Below, piece after piece: positions 1 through 5,230 of a DNA stretch of 8,184 nucleotides; within the stretch, counting starts at the first letter, position 1; every line of letters begins with the position of its first letter. Made by a program: the position numbers and the translations under genes. The notes beneath the pieces were generated by a model. It was given only the letters and a program-made list of their open reading frames with translations, made no database searches and was not told the origin of the DNA. The DNA comes from Actinomycetota bacterium (lineage in GTDB: Bacteria; Actinomycetota; Actinomycetes; Streptosporangiales; Streptosporangiaceae), in the NCBI GenBank assembly GCA_003161205.1, contig PMOU01000611.1, forward strand, positions 5,388 to 13,571, in the 5' to 3' direction.

Positions 1-52
1 TGCCCTCAGGATCGGTGACCCAGCCGAACCGGCCGACACCCTCCATGTCCTG
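1..52 (-). pseudogene. C-terminal fragment of a VOC/glyoxalase-like protein, running off the left edge
   Basis: On the minus strand, positions 49 down to 2 read DMEGVGRFGWVTDPEG. This matches the C-terminal signature of vicinal-oxygen-chelate proteins of the glyoxalase/bleomycin-resistance type (GRFGW..DPEGN followed by an ELWEP-like end); that family knowledge is recalled, not searched. The frame continues out of the window on the left, so the true 3' end is not visible. Upstream in the same frame (about 52 to 120) the translation, PVPLRAPPSRLCSLT and before, does not resemble a VOC fold, and the other two minus frames do not supply one. This is therefore most likely a 5'-truncated remnant. 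A sequencing frameshift or a chance match over about 16 residues remains possible. Confidence 0.42.
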
Positions 53-324
53 CGTCAATGAGCAAAGGCGTGACGGCGGCGCCCTAAGCGGAACGGGCAG
101 CCATACCATCCCCATGTTGCAAGCAGACCACTAGCCCGCAGCGGGTCAAGAGTCAGCGCCGGTGTTCTACTGCACCAGTTGTATGACAAACTCAATACAT
201 GGCCGAAGAACCTTCCCAGGCAGGCTCGGTCTCCGTCCGCCGGGAAGCACCCGCTAGGACGCAAGCGAAGGTGCGCGCTGACCGCCCGCGCACCGGTCGG
301 CGAGCGGCGAGCGGCACTGTGACC
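53..324. other. Gene-poor leader region before the first TA pair
   Basis: No convincing gene is seen here. The plus-strand frame of the first antitoxin stays open back to an ATG at 199, but the extra 42 residues are Arg/Ala-rich and unlike the antitoxin family. A minus-strand frame over 55-372 is low-complexity Arg/Ser/Leu translation with no family features. The stretch around 140-200 is visibly richer in A/T than the genes that follow and probably carries the promoter of the TA pair, but I cannot place a -10 box with confidence. Confidence 0.4.
180..199. repeat. Short inverted repeat, possible TA operator
   Basis: TGTAT at 180-184 is mirrored by ATACA at 195-199, with a 10-bp centre. It lies in the A/T-richer stretch upstream of the ribbon-helix-helix antitoxin, where the autorepressing operator of such a module would be expected. 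Five-base arms are short and could arise by chance, so this is only a candidate. Confidence 0.22.
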
Positions 325-540
325 ATGCAAGCAAGAATCGACGTCGGCTTCGCTCGAGAACTCGTCGAACATGACGCGGCCGTCCTCGGCCTGGAGGGAC
401 CTTCAGAGCTGGTACGGGAGGGCCTGCGTTTGCTTCACCGGCGTGCCCGCGAGATGGACCTAGCCGCGGCCTACGACGATTTCTACGCCGGGGAAACAGC
501 TCCGCTGCCTGCAGGAGCGGTGGCAGCAGACGCTGTTTAG
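325..540 (+). CDS. Ribbon-helix-helix antitoxin of a type II TA pair
   Basis: This is a small protein of 71 residues. Residues 2-7 (QARIDV) form the expected DNA-binding beta-strand, residues 9-21 the first helix and 26-41 (PSELVREGLRLLHRRA) the second, which is the ribbon-helix-helix layout of CopG/ParD-like antitoxins. The tail from about residue 44, containing DDFYAGE, is the part that would thread onto the toxin. The MazF-type toxin gene starts 3 bp after its stop, so the two are almost certainly co-translated. It likely neutralises the toxin and represses its own promoter. Start choice: ATG at 325 or the in-frame GTG at 319 fits the family. The ATG at 199 gives an unrelated Arg-rich extension. 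No strong ribosome binding site marks any of them. The family is clear from the motif pattern; the exact subfamily is not. Confidence 0.8.
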   Translation: MQARIDVGFARELVEHDAAVLGLEGPSELVREGLRLLHRRAREMDLAAAYDDFYAGETAPLPAGAVAADAV

Positions 541-543
541 CCA

Positions 544-864
544 GTGGATCCGCTAAGAGGCGACGTCTGGGACGCTCACCTTCCATGGGTCGGCGATCAC
601 CCGGTCGTCATATTGACGATCAACGTAATGATCCCTCGGCTGAGCGCAGTAACGGTGGCCGTCGTCACAGGAACTGAGGGACCTGTCCAGACCCACATAT
701 CCCTGGACCGCGAATCGGGCCTCACGGGCTACGATGTCAGCTTCGTCAACGCCACAGACTTGCACTCGATCGACAAGTCCCGGCTGCGCCGCCGGCGCGG
801 AAGGCTTCACCTACGCGAGCTGATGAGCCTGGAAGAATCCGTTCGCACCTACCTGGGCCTCTGA
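544..864 (+). CDS. MazF/PemK-family endoribonuclease toxin
   Basis: This 106-residue protein has the usual length of MazF-type toxins. It begins with the family hallmark RGDVW (residues 5-9), followed by the strand HPVVILT (19-25). The segment RLSAVTVAVVTGTEG (32-46) covers the S1-S2 region that carries the catalytic Thr/Ser. ATDLHSIDKSRL (70-81) is the conserved late motif, and a C-terminal helix (93-104) ends the protein. Known members are sequence-specific ribonucleases that cleave mRNA, or tRNA/rRNA, and stop growth when their antitoxin is degraded. The start is GTG at 544, 3 bp after the antitoxin stop, with no obvious ribosome binding site of its own. Its translation is therefore probably coupled to the antitoxin. 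The sequence looks intact, so the toxin is probably functional; the cleavage site cannot be predicted. Confidence 0.88.
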   Translation: MDPLRGDVWDAHLPWVGDHPVVILTINVMIPRLSAVTVAVVTGTEGPVQTHISLDRESGLTGYDVSFVNATDLHSIDKSRLRRRRGRLHLRELMSLEESVRTYLGL

Positions 865-883
865 GACGTACCCGCCTCTGACC

Positions 884-914
884 CGAAGCTCACCGCCGAG
901 TGCGGCGAACTTCG
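884..914 (+). terminator. Imperfect stem-loop after the MazF toxin gene
   Basis: CGAAG (884-888) pairs with CTTCG (910-914) and CCGC (893-896) with GCGG (902-905). The two stems are separated by a symmetric 4x4 internal loop and closed by a 5-nt loop. The structure begins 20 bp past the toxin stop, where a terminator would be expected, but no T-tract follows. It could be a weak terminator or simply a transcript-end stem. Confidence 0.28.
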
Positions 915-973
915 TCATCGTACGAGTTATGCCATGCGCGAGTAGCCGCCGTTCGGTGCCGTCCCCGGCACGT

Positions 974-979
974 TACGAT
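974..979 (+). promoter_or_regulatory. -10 box placed for leaderless translation of the DUF6247 gene
   Basis: TACGAT fits the actinobacterial -10 consensus TANNNT. It ends 6 bp before the GTG at 986, so a start site at the usual 7-base distance would fall on or next to the G of the start codon. That is the geometry of leaderless actinobacterial mRNAs. No clear -35 hexamer is visible at 16-18 bp. Confidence 0.45.
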
Positions 980-985
980 GACACC

Positions 986-1276
986 GTGAGCGCCCAGCCT
1001 GCCGAGCGTGAGGACCCGCTTGACCCGCAGCGGATCTTGGATCAGCTGCCCGCACACGAGCGCGGGTTTTTCCTGGACCAGTACCGGGAGGCGGTAGAAA
1101 ATGCCCGCGACCCGGCCGGCTGGAAGCAACTGCAGCGCGTCCTGCGGCTGTGGAGATTTCATGCCGACGCCGCCAGGGACCCTGGCTACCGGGAGGCACT
1201 GGATGCTGCTCGCGGCCCTGTCAGCGGTGGCATGTCGCTGGAGGAAGCCGTCCGCGTATACCGCCCGGCTTCGTGA
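986..1276 (+). CDS. DUF6247-family protein, probable antitoxin-like partner
   Basis: This 96-residue protein is acidic at the N-terminus and largely helical. The segment PLDPQRILDQLPAHERGFFL (11-30) followed by DQYREAVENA (31-40) and a Trp/Leu-rich helix (WKQLQRVLRLW, 46-56) matches what I recall of the actinobacterial DUF6247 family, as does the late MSLEEAVRVYR (83-93). The biochemical function of that family is not established. Its members often sit immediately upstream of small RelE-like genes, which suggests an antitoxin role. The start is GTG at 986, just downstream of a -10 box. An upstream in-frame ATG at 929 adds a Ser/Arg-rich tail and would place the -10 box inside the gene. Its stop overlaps the GTG of a following toxin-like reading frame in a GTGA junction, but that partner appears broken. 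Confidence 0.72.
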   Translation: MSAQPAEREDPLDPQRILDQLPAHERGFFLDQYREAVENARDPAGWKQLQRVLRLWRFHADAARDPGYREALDAARGPVSGGMSLEEAVRVYRPAS

Positions 1277-1347
1277 GCTGGCGGCCGTGGCTGGAAGTTG
1301 GCGCCCTGCGCCAGATGCAGGGCCTGCCGTCCGAGGCGTTCGAGATG
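1273..1347 (+). pseudogene. 5' remnant of a RelE-like toxin gene
   Basis: The frame starts with a GTG that overlaps the DUF6247 stop by 4 bases, the usual junction for a TA pair. Its first 25 residues, which contain SWRPWLEVGALRQM and QGLPSEAFEM, resemble the start of RelE/ParE-type toxins: an N-terminal strand followed by a helix ending in LP.EAF. After about position 1347 the frame remains open but reads Pro/Gly/Arg-rich sequence with no toxin features. None of the other plus frames picks up the missing strands. The convergent ppk2 gene ends at 1364, so the remaining two thirds of a roughly 85-100-residue toxin have no room. I infer a 3' truncation by deletion or rearrangement. Family assignment from 25 residues is tentative. 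Confidence 0.45.
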
Positions 1348-1363
1348 CCGGCCCCTGGCGCCG

Positions 1364-2164
1364 CTATCCGGTCCGGACCACTGCGGCCGGGGGCGCCGAC
1401 GGAACCGGGAGGTTCCGTGCGGTCAGGCCGGCTTCGATGGCCCGGACCACCGACTCGGCGACCTTTACCCGGGCCCACCGCTTGTCATCGGCCTCCACCA
1501 GCACCCACGGGGCGGCCGCGTGATCAGTCCGGTCCAGCATCTCCTCCACGGCCGCCTCGTACTGCCGCCGCTTCTCCCGATTCCGCCAGTCTTCCGCCGT
1601 CAGCTTCCAGGTCTTCAGCGGCTCGCGTTGCCGCGCCTTGAACCGCCTGAGCTGTTCGGCGGACGACAGGTGCAGCCAGAACTTGACCATGATCATGCCT
1701 TCGTCGGCCAGCGTCCGCTCGAACTCGACGATCTCCCGGTAGGCGCGCCGCCACTGCTCCTCGGTGGCGAATCCCTCGACTCGTTCGACCAGGACGCGGC
1801 CGTACCAGGACCGGTCCAGCACCGCCATGCCCCCCCAGCCGGGCAGCACCGGCCAGAACCGCCACAGGAAGTGGTGACGTTTCTCGTCATAGCTGGGCGC
1901 GCCGAACTGGGCGACCCGGACGTGCCGCGGGTCCAGCGGGGCGACGAGCCGTTTGATCGCCCCGCCCTTGCCGGAGGCGTCCCACCCCTCGAACACCACG
2001 CAGACCGGCGGCCCGAGCTGCGGATCGTCCCCGATCAGGCCGCCCAGGACCAGCCGCAGTTCCAGCAACCGGTCCTGCGCCGCGACCAGGCGGGTCGCTT
2101 CCTGGCTCGCCGTGAGCCTCAGGCCGAGATCCAGTCCGGCGAGTCTGCCGCCCTTGCCAGTCAT
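1364..2164 (-). CDS. ppk2: PPK2-family polyphosphate kinase / polyphosphate:nucleotide phosphotransferase
   Basis: The 266-residue protein has the single-domain PPK2 fold. The Walker A loop is GWDASGKGG (residues 60-68, Lys66). The Walker B motif lies in MAVLDRSWYGRVL (113-125, Asp117), followed by VERVEGF. The basic lid region runs from KFWLHLS (161) through RRFKARQREPLKTWKL (173-188) to EDWRNREKR (191-199). Family members transfer phosphate between polyphosphate and nucleoside mono- or diphosphates in the cytoplasm. The FEGWDASGKGG context resembles proteins annotated as polyphosphate:AMP phosphotransferases, but I cannot decide between NMP and NDP as substrate. The ATG at 2164 has GGGAGG at 2178-2173, overlapping the stop of the upstream coiled-coil gene 13 bp away, so the two form an operon. 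The last 15 or so residues are Pro/Ala-rich and divergent, next to the degenerate toxin frame. Confidence 0.93.
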   Translation of the reverse strand: MTGKGGRLAGLDLGLRLTASQEATRLVAAQDRLLELRLVLGGLIGDDPQLGPPVCVVFEGWDASGKGGAIKRLVAPLDPRHVRVAQFGAPSYDEKRHHFLWRFWPVLPGWGGMAVLDRSWYGRVLVERVEGFATEEQWRRAYREIVEFERTLADEGMIMVKFWLHLSSAEQLRRFKARQREPLKTWKLTAEDWRNREKRRQYEAAVEEMLDRTDHAAAPWVLVEADDKRWARVKVAESVVRAIEAGLTARNLPVPSAPPAAVVRTG

Positions 2165-2177
2165 GCGCCACGCCTCC

Positions 2178-2543
2178 CTACTTCCCGGCCTCCGGACCGA
2201 GGCCCATGCTCAGCAGCCGCTGTTCGAAATCGGCCCATGTCTTGCTCCACTCCGCGAACGGGCCGAGGATCTGCTCCAGCGCCGCGAGCTGCTCGTCGAA
2301 CAAGGACAGCTGAGTCCTCAGCGTCTCGATGCTGTGCCGCTGGGCGGCGACGCTGTCGGTGAGCGCGGCCATCTGCGCCGCGGAAAAGGCGCCGGGCAGC
2401 GCAAGTCCGCCGCGGGCCGGCGGGGAGCTGGCGCCGAATCGGCCGAGGTCCTGCAGCCTGTCGTTGGTCGCCTGAAGCTGACCCATGAATTCCTGGACCA
2501 GGTCGGCCAGCCCACCGGAGGTGTTCTGCTCCTCGTCGGCCAT
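2178..2543 (-). CDS. Small helical, phasin-like coiled-coil protein of unknown function
   Basis: I do not recognise a named family with certainty. The 121-residue product has three parts. Residues 12-33 form an amphipathic helix (LADLVQEFMGQLQATNDRLQ). Residues 38-52 are a Ser/Pro/Gly/Ala linker. Residues 54-110 are a long helical segment with heptad-like Leu/Ile/Ala spacing, ending in aromatic residues (FAEWSKTWADFEQRL, 96-110). There is no signal peptide, membrane span or Cys. The architecture recalls phasins and other granule-surface or scaffold proteins; this is inference from composition only. The start is ATG at 2543, supported by AAGGAA at 2556-2551 with a 7-base gap. The frame extends upstream to 2651 without a comparable site. 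It is the first gene of an operon with ppk2, so a role in polyphosphate handling or in recruiting the kinase is plausible but unproven. Confidence 0.75.
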   Translation of the reverse strand: MADEEQNTSGGLADLVQEFMGQLQATNDRLQDLGRFGASSPPARGGLALPGAFSAAQMAALTDSVAAQRHSIETLRTQLSLFDEQLAALEQILGPFAEWSKTWADFEQRLLSMGLGPEAGK

Positions 2544-2699
2544 CGACGTATTCCTTCCCGTGGCGCCCGAACCGCTGCCACCCGCGAACGTGCCCCGATT
2601 GCCCGCAGTTAATGCATCGGCCAGTCCGGAGAGAACTCGTTCGCTTTGCACCCCATACTGCGCCCACAGGCCGTGACAGGAGTATCGGCACTCATTGGA

Positions 2700-2960
2700 T
2701 CACGGGTGATAAGCGGTCGATCTTGGCCGGATGTGAAGGACGGTCACGGTCTTGTCGTCAAACCGGTACCGGATGCGGTAGGTACCGCGGCGAGCCGTCC
2801 ACTCGCCCGTATACGGTTCCAGCAGCGGTTTCCCCACGATCTGCGGCCTTGCCCGCAAGTCACCCTGGATCAGTTCCCAGGCCGCCGCGGCGACGGGCTC
2901 GGGCAGTTCTTCGGCGAGTTGCCGCCTGGCCGTGCGGGTAAGCACGATCCTGCGGCTCAC
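2700..2960 (-). CDS. RelE/ParE-family toxin
   Basis: The 86-residue basic protein shows the RelE fold pattern. An N-terminal strand (SRRIVLTRTA, 2-11) is followed by helices (12-36), then KPLLEPYTGEWTARRGTYRIRYRF (44-67) and the last strands TVTVLHIRPRSTAY (71-84). Candidate catalytic or RNA-binding residues are Arg62, Arg64, Arg78, Arg80 and Tyr84, at the places where RelE-type ribonucleases carry Arg/Tyr. Relatives cleave mRNA at the ribosomal A site; some ParE-type members instead inhibit gyrase, but the Arg-rich end favours RelE. The GTG start at 2960 overlaps the antitoxin stop by 4 bp (GTGA), so translation is coupled. The gene looks complete. Confidence 0.88.
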   Translation of the reverse strand: MSRRIVLTRTARRQLAEELPEPVAAAAWELIQGDLRARPQIVGKPLLEPYTGEWTARRGTYRIRYRFDDKTVTVLHIRPRSTAYHP

Positions 2961-3247
2961 TCATCGTCTCGTTTCCCGAGCCGGTCCCGCATCAGGCTCG
3001 CCATCTCCTCTTCGTCGATCACGTCACCCTCATCAGCCTCGCGCCGAGCCCGTTCAAACTCCACGCGATCCGCAGGATTCTGCAGAATTGCGAGCGTTTC
3101 CACGAGAGACTCAAAATCTTCCACCGAGAGGACCACCACGGCGGGCTCGCCGTTACGGGTAACCGTAACCTGCTCATGAGTCGCTACCGCTTCTTCCACC
3201 AGAGCGGAAAACCGTGTCTTGGCGGCGGCCAAGCTTATCGTCTTCAT
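2957..3247 (-). CDS. Phd/YefM-family antitoxin
   Basis: The 96-residue acidic protein starts with the classic Phd/YefM segment ISLAAAKTRFSALVEEA (4-20). The strand-turn-strand QVTVTRNGEPAVVVLSVEDF (26-45) follows and makes the DNA-binding dimer. The C-terminal half (56-96), rich in Glu/Asp and Arg, would fold on the RelE toxin encoded immediately downstream with a 4-bp overlap. Its role is to neutralise the toxin and autorepress the operon. I chose ATG at 3247 over GTG at 3253 (MTMK...): family members usually start at M-x-x-I-S-L, and a consensus -10 box lies 7 bp upstream of the ATG. The codon use and local base composition look less G+C-rich than the neighbouring metabolic genes, consistent with a mobile TA module. 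Confidence 0.9.
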   Translation of the reverse strand: MKTISLAAAKTRFSALVEEAVATHEQVTVTRNGEPAVVVLSVEDFESLVETLAILQNPADRVEFERARREADEGDVIDEEEMASLMRDRLGKRDDE

Positions 3248-3254
3248 GGTCACA

Positions 3255-3260
3255 ATTATA
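3255..3260 (-). promoter_or_regulatory. Consensus -10 box TATAAT of the Phd-RelE operon
   Basis: The minus strand reads TATAAT from 3260 to 3255, a perfect match to the sigma70-type -10 consensus and rare in this G+C-rich window. It ends 7 bp before the ATG at 3247, so transcription would begin at or beside the start codon, giving a leaderless mRNA. No Shine-Dalgarno sequence is possible in that arrangement and none is seen. The -35 region is not recognisable at 17 bp. Confidence 0.6.
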
Positions 3261-3262
3261 GT

Positions 3263-3279
3263 CCAGGTCAGAATCCTGG
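3263..3279. promoter_or_regulatory. Inverted repeat, candidate operator of the Phd-RelE operon
   Basis: CCAGG (3263-3267) and CCTGG (3275-3279) are inverted arms around a 7-bp centre. They lie directly upstream of the -10 box, inside the promoter spacer. A Phd-type dimer bound here would block RNA polymerase, as expected for conditional autoregulation. The arms are only 5 bp. Confidence 0.4.
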
Positions 3280-3381
3280 GCTACCGCTGTATGGTCGGTC
3301 CGGCTTGAAGGACTGCGACAAACCGGTGATGCTGTGATGAAAGATGCGGGTGACGACCGCGGCGGCGTGAAAGGCGGAACG

Positions 3382-3867
3382 ATGACGGACACCCTGTCTG
3401 AACAGCCGGTAAGCCCGTATGTGGTGCACGGGGTGGCCGGGCTGCGCGAACGCGCGGGCTCCTCGCTCGGGACGAGCGGGTGGGTCACCGTGGACCAGGA
3501 AATGGTGACCACCTTCGCCGACCTCACCGGCGACCGGCAGTGGATTCATGTCGACCCGGAGCGGGCCAGCCAGGGACCATTCGGGACGACAGTCGCGCAC
3601 GGGTTCTTCACCCTGGGCCTGTCGACCGGCCTGCTGTGGGACATTTTCACCGTCGACGACGTCGGTATGATCCTCAATTACGGGCTCAACCGGGTCCGCT
3701 TTCCCGCACCCTTGCCGGTCGGCTCTCGCATCCGCCTGCACGCGTCTTTGGCCGAAGTGACCGAGATCACCGACGGGATCCAGGTCGTCTATCACCTCGA
3801 GTACGAGATCGAGGGCAAGGAAAAGCCGCCCTGCGTGGCCGATCTCGTCTTCCGCTATTACACCTAG
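3382..3867 (+). CDS. MaoC-family (R)-specific enoyl-CoA hydratase
   Basis: The 161-residue product is a single hot-dog domain. The hydratase motif FADLTGDRQWIHVD (45-58) places the catalytic pair at Asp51 and His56 with the D-x4-H spacing of PhaJ/MaoC enzymes. The following VAHGFFTLGLS (71-81) is the conserved central helix, and NYGLNRVRFPAPLPVGSRIR is the typical substrate-binding strand region. Such enzymes add water to trans-2-enoyl-CoA. In actinobacteria a MaoC gene often accompanies branched-chain acyl-CoA degradation genes. The start is ATG at 3382, preceded by AAAGGCGG (3370-3377). The ATG at 3334 is also in frame but adds a Gly/Asp-rich leader and lacks a binding site. The gene diverges from the Phd-RelE operon and converges on the AAA ATPase. 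Its natural partners are probably the dehydrogenase and carboxylase genes farther right, on the opposite strand. Confidence 0.88.
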   Translation: MTDTLSEQPVSPYVVHGVAGLRERAGSSLGTSGWVTVDQEMVTTFADLTGDRQWIHVDPERASQGPFGTTVAHGFFTLGLSTGLLWDIFTVDDVGMILNYGLNRVRFPAPLPVGSRIRLHASLAEVTEITDGIQVVYHLEYEIEGKEKPPCVADLVFRYYT

Positions 3868-3923
3868 CCCGTCTCCCGGACCTGCTGACGAGCCGCGGCT
3901 CCCATGACGCGCTTCCGGGCTAG
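3864..3923. terminator. Palindromic structure between convergent genes, possible bidirectional terminator
   Basis: CTAGCCCG (3864-3871), which contains the MaoC stop codon, is exactly mirrored by CGGGCTAG (3916-3923). Between them lies the perfect 12-bp palindrome GAGCCGCGGCTC (3890-3901). The structure fills the 86-bp gap between the plus-strand MaoC gene and the minus-strand ATPase gene. No T-tract follows on either side, so its terminator role is an inference from position and symmetry. Confidence 0.35.
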
Positions 3924-3953
3924 CAGTTCGCCGACCGCAACGATGCTGCACCA

Positions 3954-5213
3954 TCAAGCCTGAGCGTGGCCCCAGAGGCTGGAGACGGGAAGGGCGTGGA
4001 TGCCGTCGCCGAAGGAGCTTGCGTGCTGGCCGAGGTGAAGGACCACGCCGGCGCTGAACCGTGCGCCGAGGCGGTCCCGCAGCCAGCGCAAATGCTTTGC
4101 CGAGTCGGTGCCCGGGGAGGTCGTTGCCTTGACCTCGATGCCGACCACCATGCCGCCCGGGCCCTCAAGGATGAAGTCGATTTCCCTGTTGTCGTTCTCC
4201 CGGAACTGCCAGATGGAAACCGGAATCTCGCTGACCGTCGACAGCTTCATGAGCTCGGCGTGGACGAAGGTCTCGATGAGTCCGCCGAGCGCTGGGTGCC
4301 CAACTCGGCGCAGGTCGGCCTCTGTCGCGCCGAGCAGGTGGGCGGCCAGGCCAGAATCGGTGAGGAACACCTCGGACGTCTTCGACAGCCGCGAGGTCAG
4401 GTTCGTCGACCAGTGCAGCACCTCGGTCGTGAGGAACACCGTGTCCAGGTAGGTGAGATAGTTCCGGACGGTGGCGCGGTCTAGGTCGGCCGATCGTGCG
4501 AGGTCCGCCACCACGAGAGGCGACCCAGCGCGCGCCGCGACCAGGCCGATGAGCCGGGGGATCGCTTGGGCCTTGCCGATCTCGGCGAAGTCGCTTATGT
4601 CCCGGTTGATGACCGTGGTGAGGTATCCGTCATACCAGGCGCTGCGCGCGATCCGCGATCGCAGGCCGCGCACCTCCGGGTAGCCGCCGGAGCAGATCTC
4701 CCGGATGTATTCATCCCGCGTCCACGCCGACTCCGCGCCGCGCAGGCTGGCCGGCTCGCTGAAGACCCGGTTCAGGAAGTCGGCGGGACCTCGTGTGATT
4801 TCCGCCATGCTGAGCGGCCACAGATCGACGAACGCCGCGCGCCCGGCGAGCGACTCCGACAGCGTCGGGACCGTCAGGAACCTGCTCGACCCGGAGAGGA
4901 TGAACCGGCCCGGGCGCGGGTCCTCGTCGACCGCGATCTTGATCGCGCGGACCAGCCAGTCGCCGCCCAGGTGGACTTCGTCGATGAGCCGCGGCGGCTC
5001 GCCCTCGGCCGCGAACGCGACCGGGTCGGCGATCGCCGCCTGCTGGTCCTGGCGGTTGTCGAGTGTCCGGTAGCTGCCGCCATGCACTCGCTGGTACTGC
5101 CTGAGCATCGTCGTTTTTCCCGACTGGCGCGGCCCGTTGACGATCACGATCCGCAGCGCAGACGCAAGCTCATCAAGCAGTCCCCGCGCCAGCCGGGGAA
5201 CCAGCTCGGCCAC
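3954..5213 (-). CDS. AAA-family ATPase with DUF4143 C-terminal domain
   Basis: The 419-residue protein has the usual AAA_14 + DUF4143 layout. The P-loop is GPRQSGKT (27-34), the Walker B motif PRLIDEVH (74-81, Asp78-Glu79) and the sensor-like strand ILSGSSR (105-111). The stretch YDGYLTTVINRDI (194-206) is the family's conserved Arg-Asp segment. A winged-helix-like region (VVADLARSADLDRATVRNYL, about 234-253) follows. The C-terminal domain contains Glu320, Asp346 in REIDFIL and IEVKAT (359-364), a possible PD-(D/E)xK nuclease core. These ATPases are widespread, scattered by horizontal transfer, and their cellular role is unknown. The start is GTG at 5213, with a G-rich binding site GGGGGGAT about 6 bases upstream. 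The gene is monocistronic, convergent with the MaoC gene and 160 bp downstream of the acyl-CoA dehydrogenase. It looks complete. Confidence 0.9.
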   Translation of the reverse strand: MAELVPRLARGLLDELASALRIVIVNGPRQSGKTTMLRQYQRVHGGSYRTLDNRQDQQAAIADPVAFAAEGEPPRLIDEVHLGGDWLVRAIKIAVDEDPRPGRFILSGSSRFLTVPTLSESLAGRAAFVDLWPLSMAEITRGPADFLNRVFSEPASLRGAESAWTRDEYIREICSGGYPEVRGLRSRIARSAWYDGYLTTVINRDISDFAEIGKAQAIPRLIGLVAARAGSPLVVADLARSADLDRATVRNYLTYLDTVFLTTEVLHWSTNLTSRLSKTSEVFLTDSGLAAHLLGATEADLRRVGHPALGGLIETFVHAELMKLSTVSEIPVSIWQFRENDNREIDFILEGPGGMVVGIEVKATTSPGTDSAKHLRWLRDRLGARFSAGVVLHLGQHASSFGDGIHALPVSSLWGHAQA

Positions 5214-5230
5214 CGGAATCCCCCCAATCT

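Noticed and set aside
199..324. N-terminal extension of the RHH antitoxin from the ATG at 199
   Set aside because: The 42 extra residues are Arg/Ala/Ser-rich and unlike the family, which starts near the beta-strand QARIDV. A downstream start at 319 or 325 fits better, although no strong binding site proves it.
1298..2362. 354-codon plus-strand open frame opposite ppk2
   Set aside because: It is a G+C-driven antisense shadow: the opposite strand encodes a clear PPK2 with intact Walker motifs, and this translation is Pro/Arg-rich with no family features.
2544..2651. Extension of the coiled-coil protein to an ATG at 2651
   Set aside because: The extra residues are Gly/Ser/Thr-rich, and a good AAGGAA binding site with correct spacing supports the ATG at 2543.
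3290..3295. TATGGT considered as the -10 box of the MaoC gene
   Set aside because: No -35 is recognisable at 16-18 bp, and a start there would give an 80-base leader with no support; not enough to annotate.
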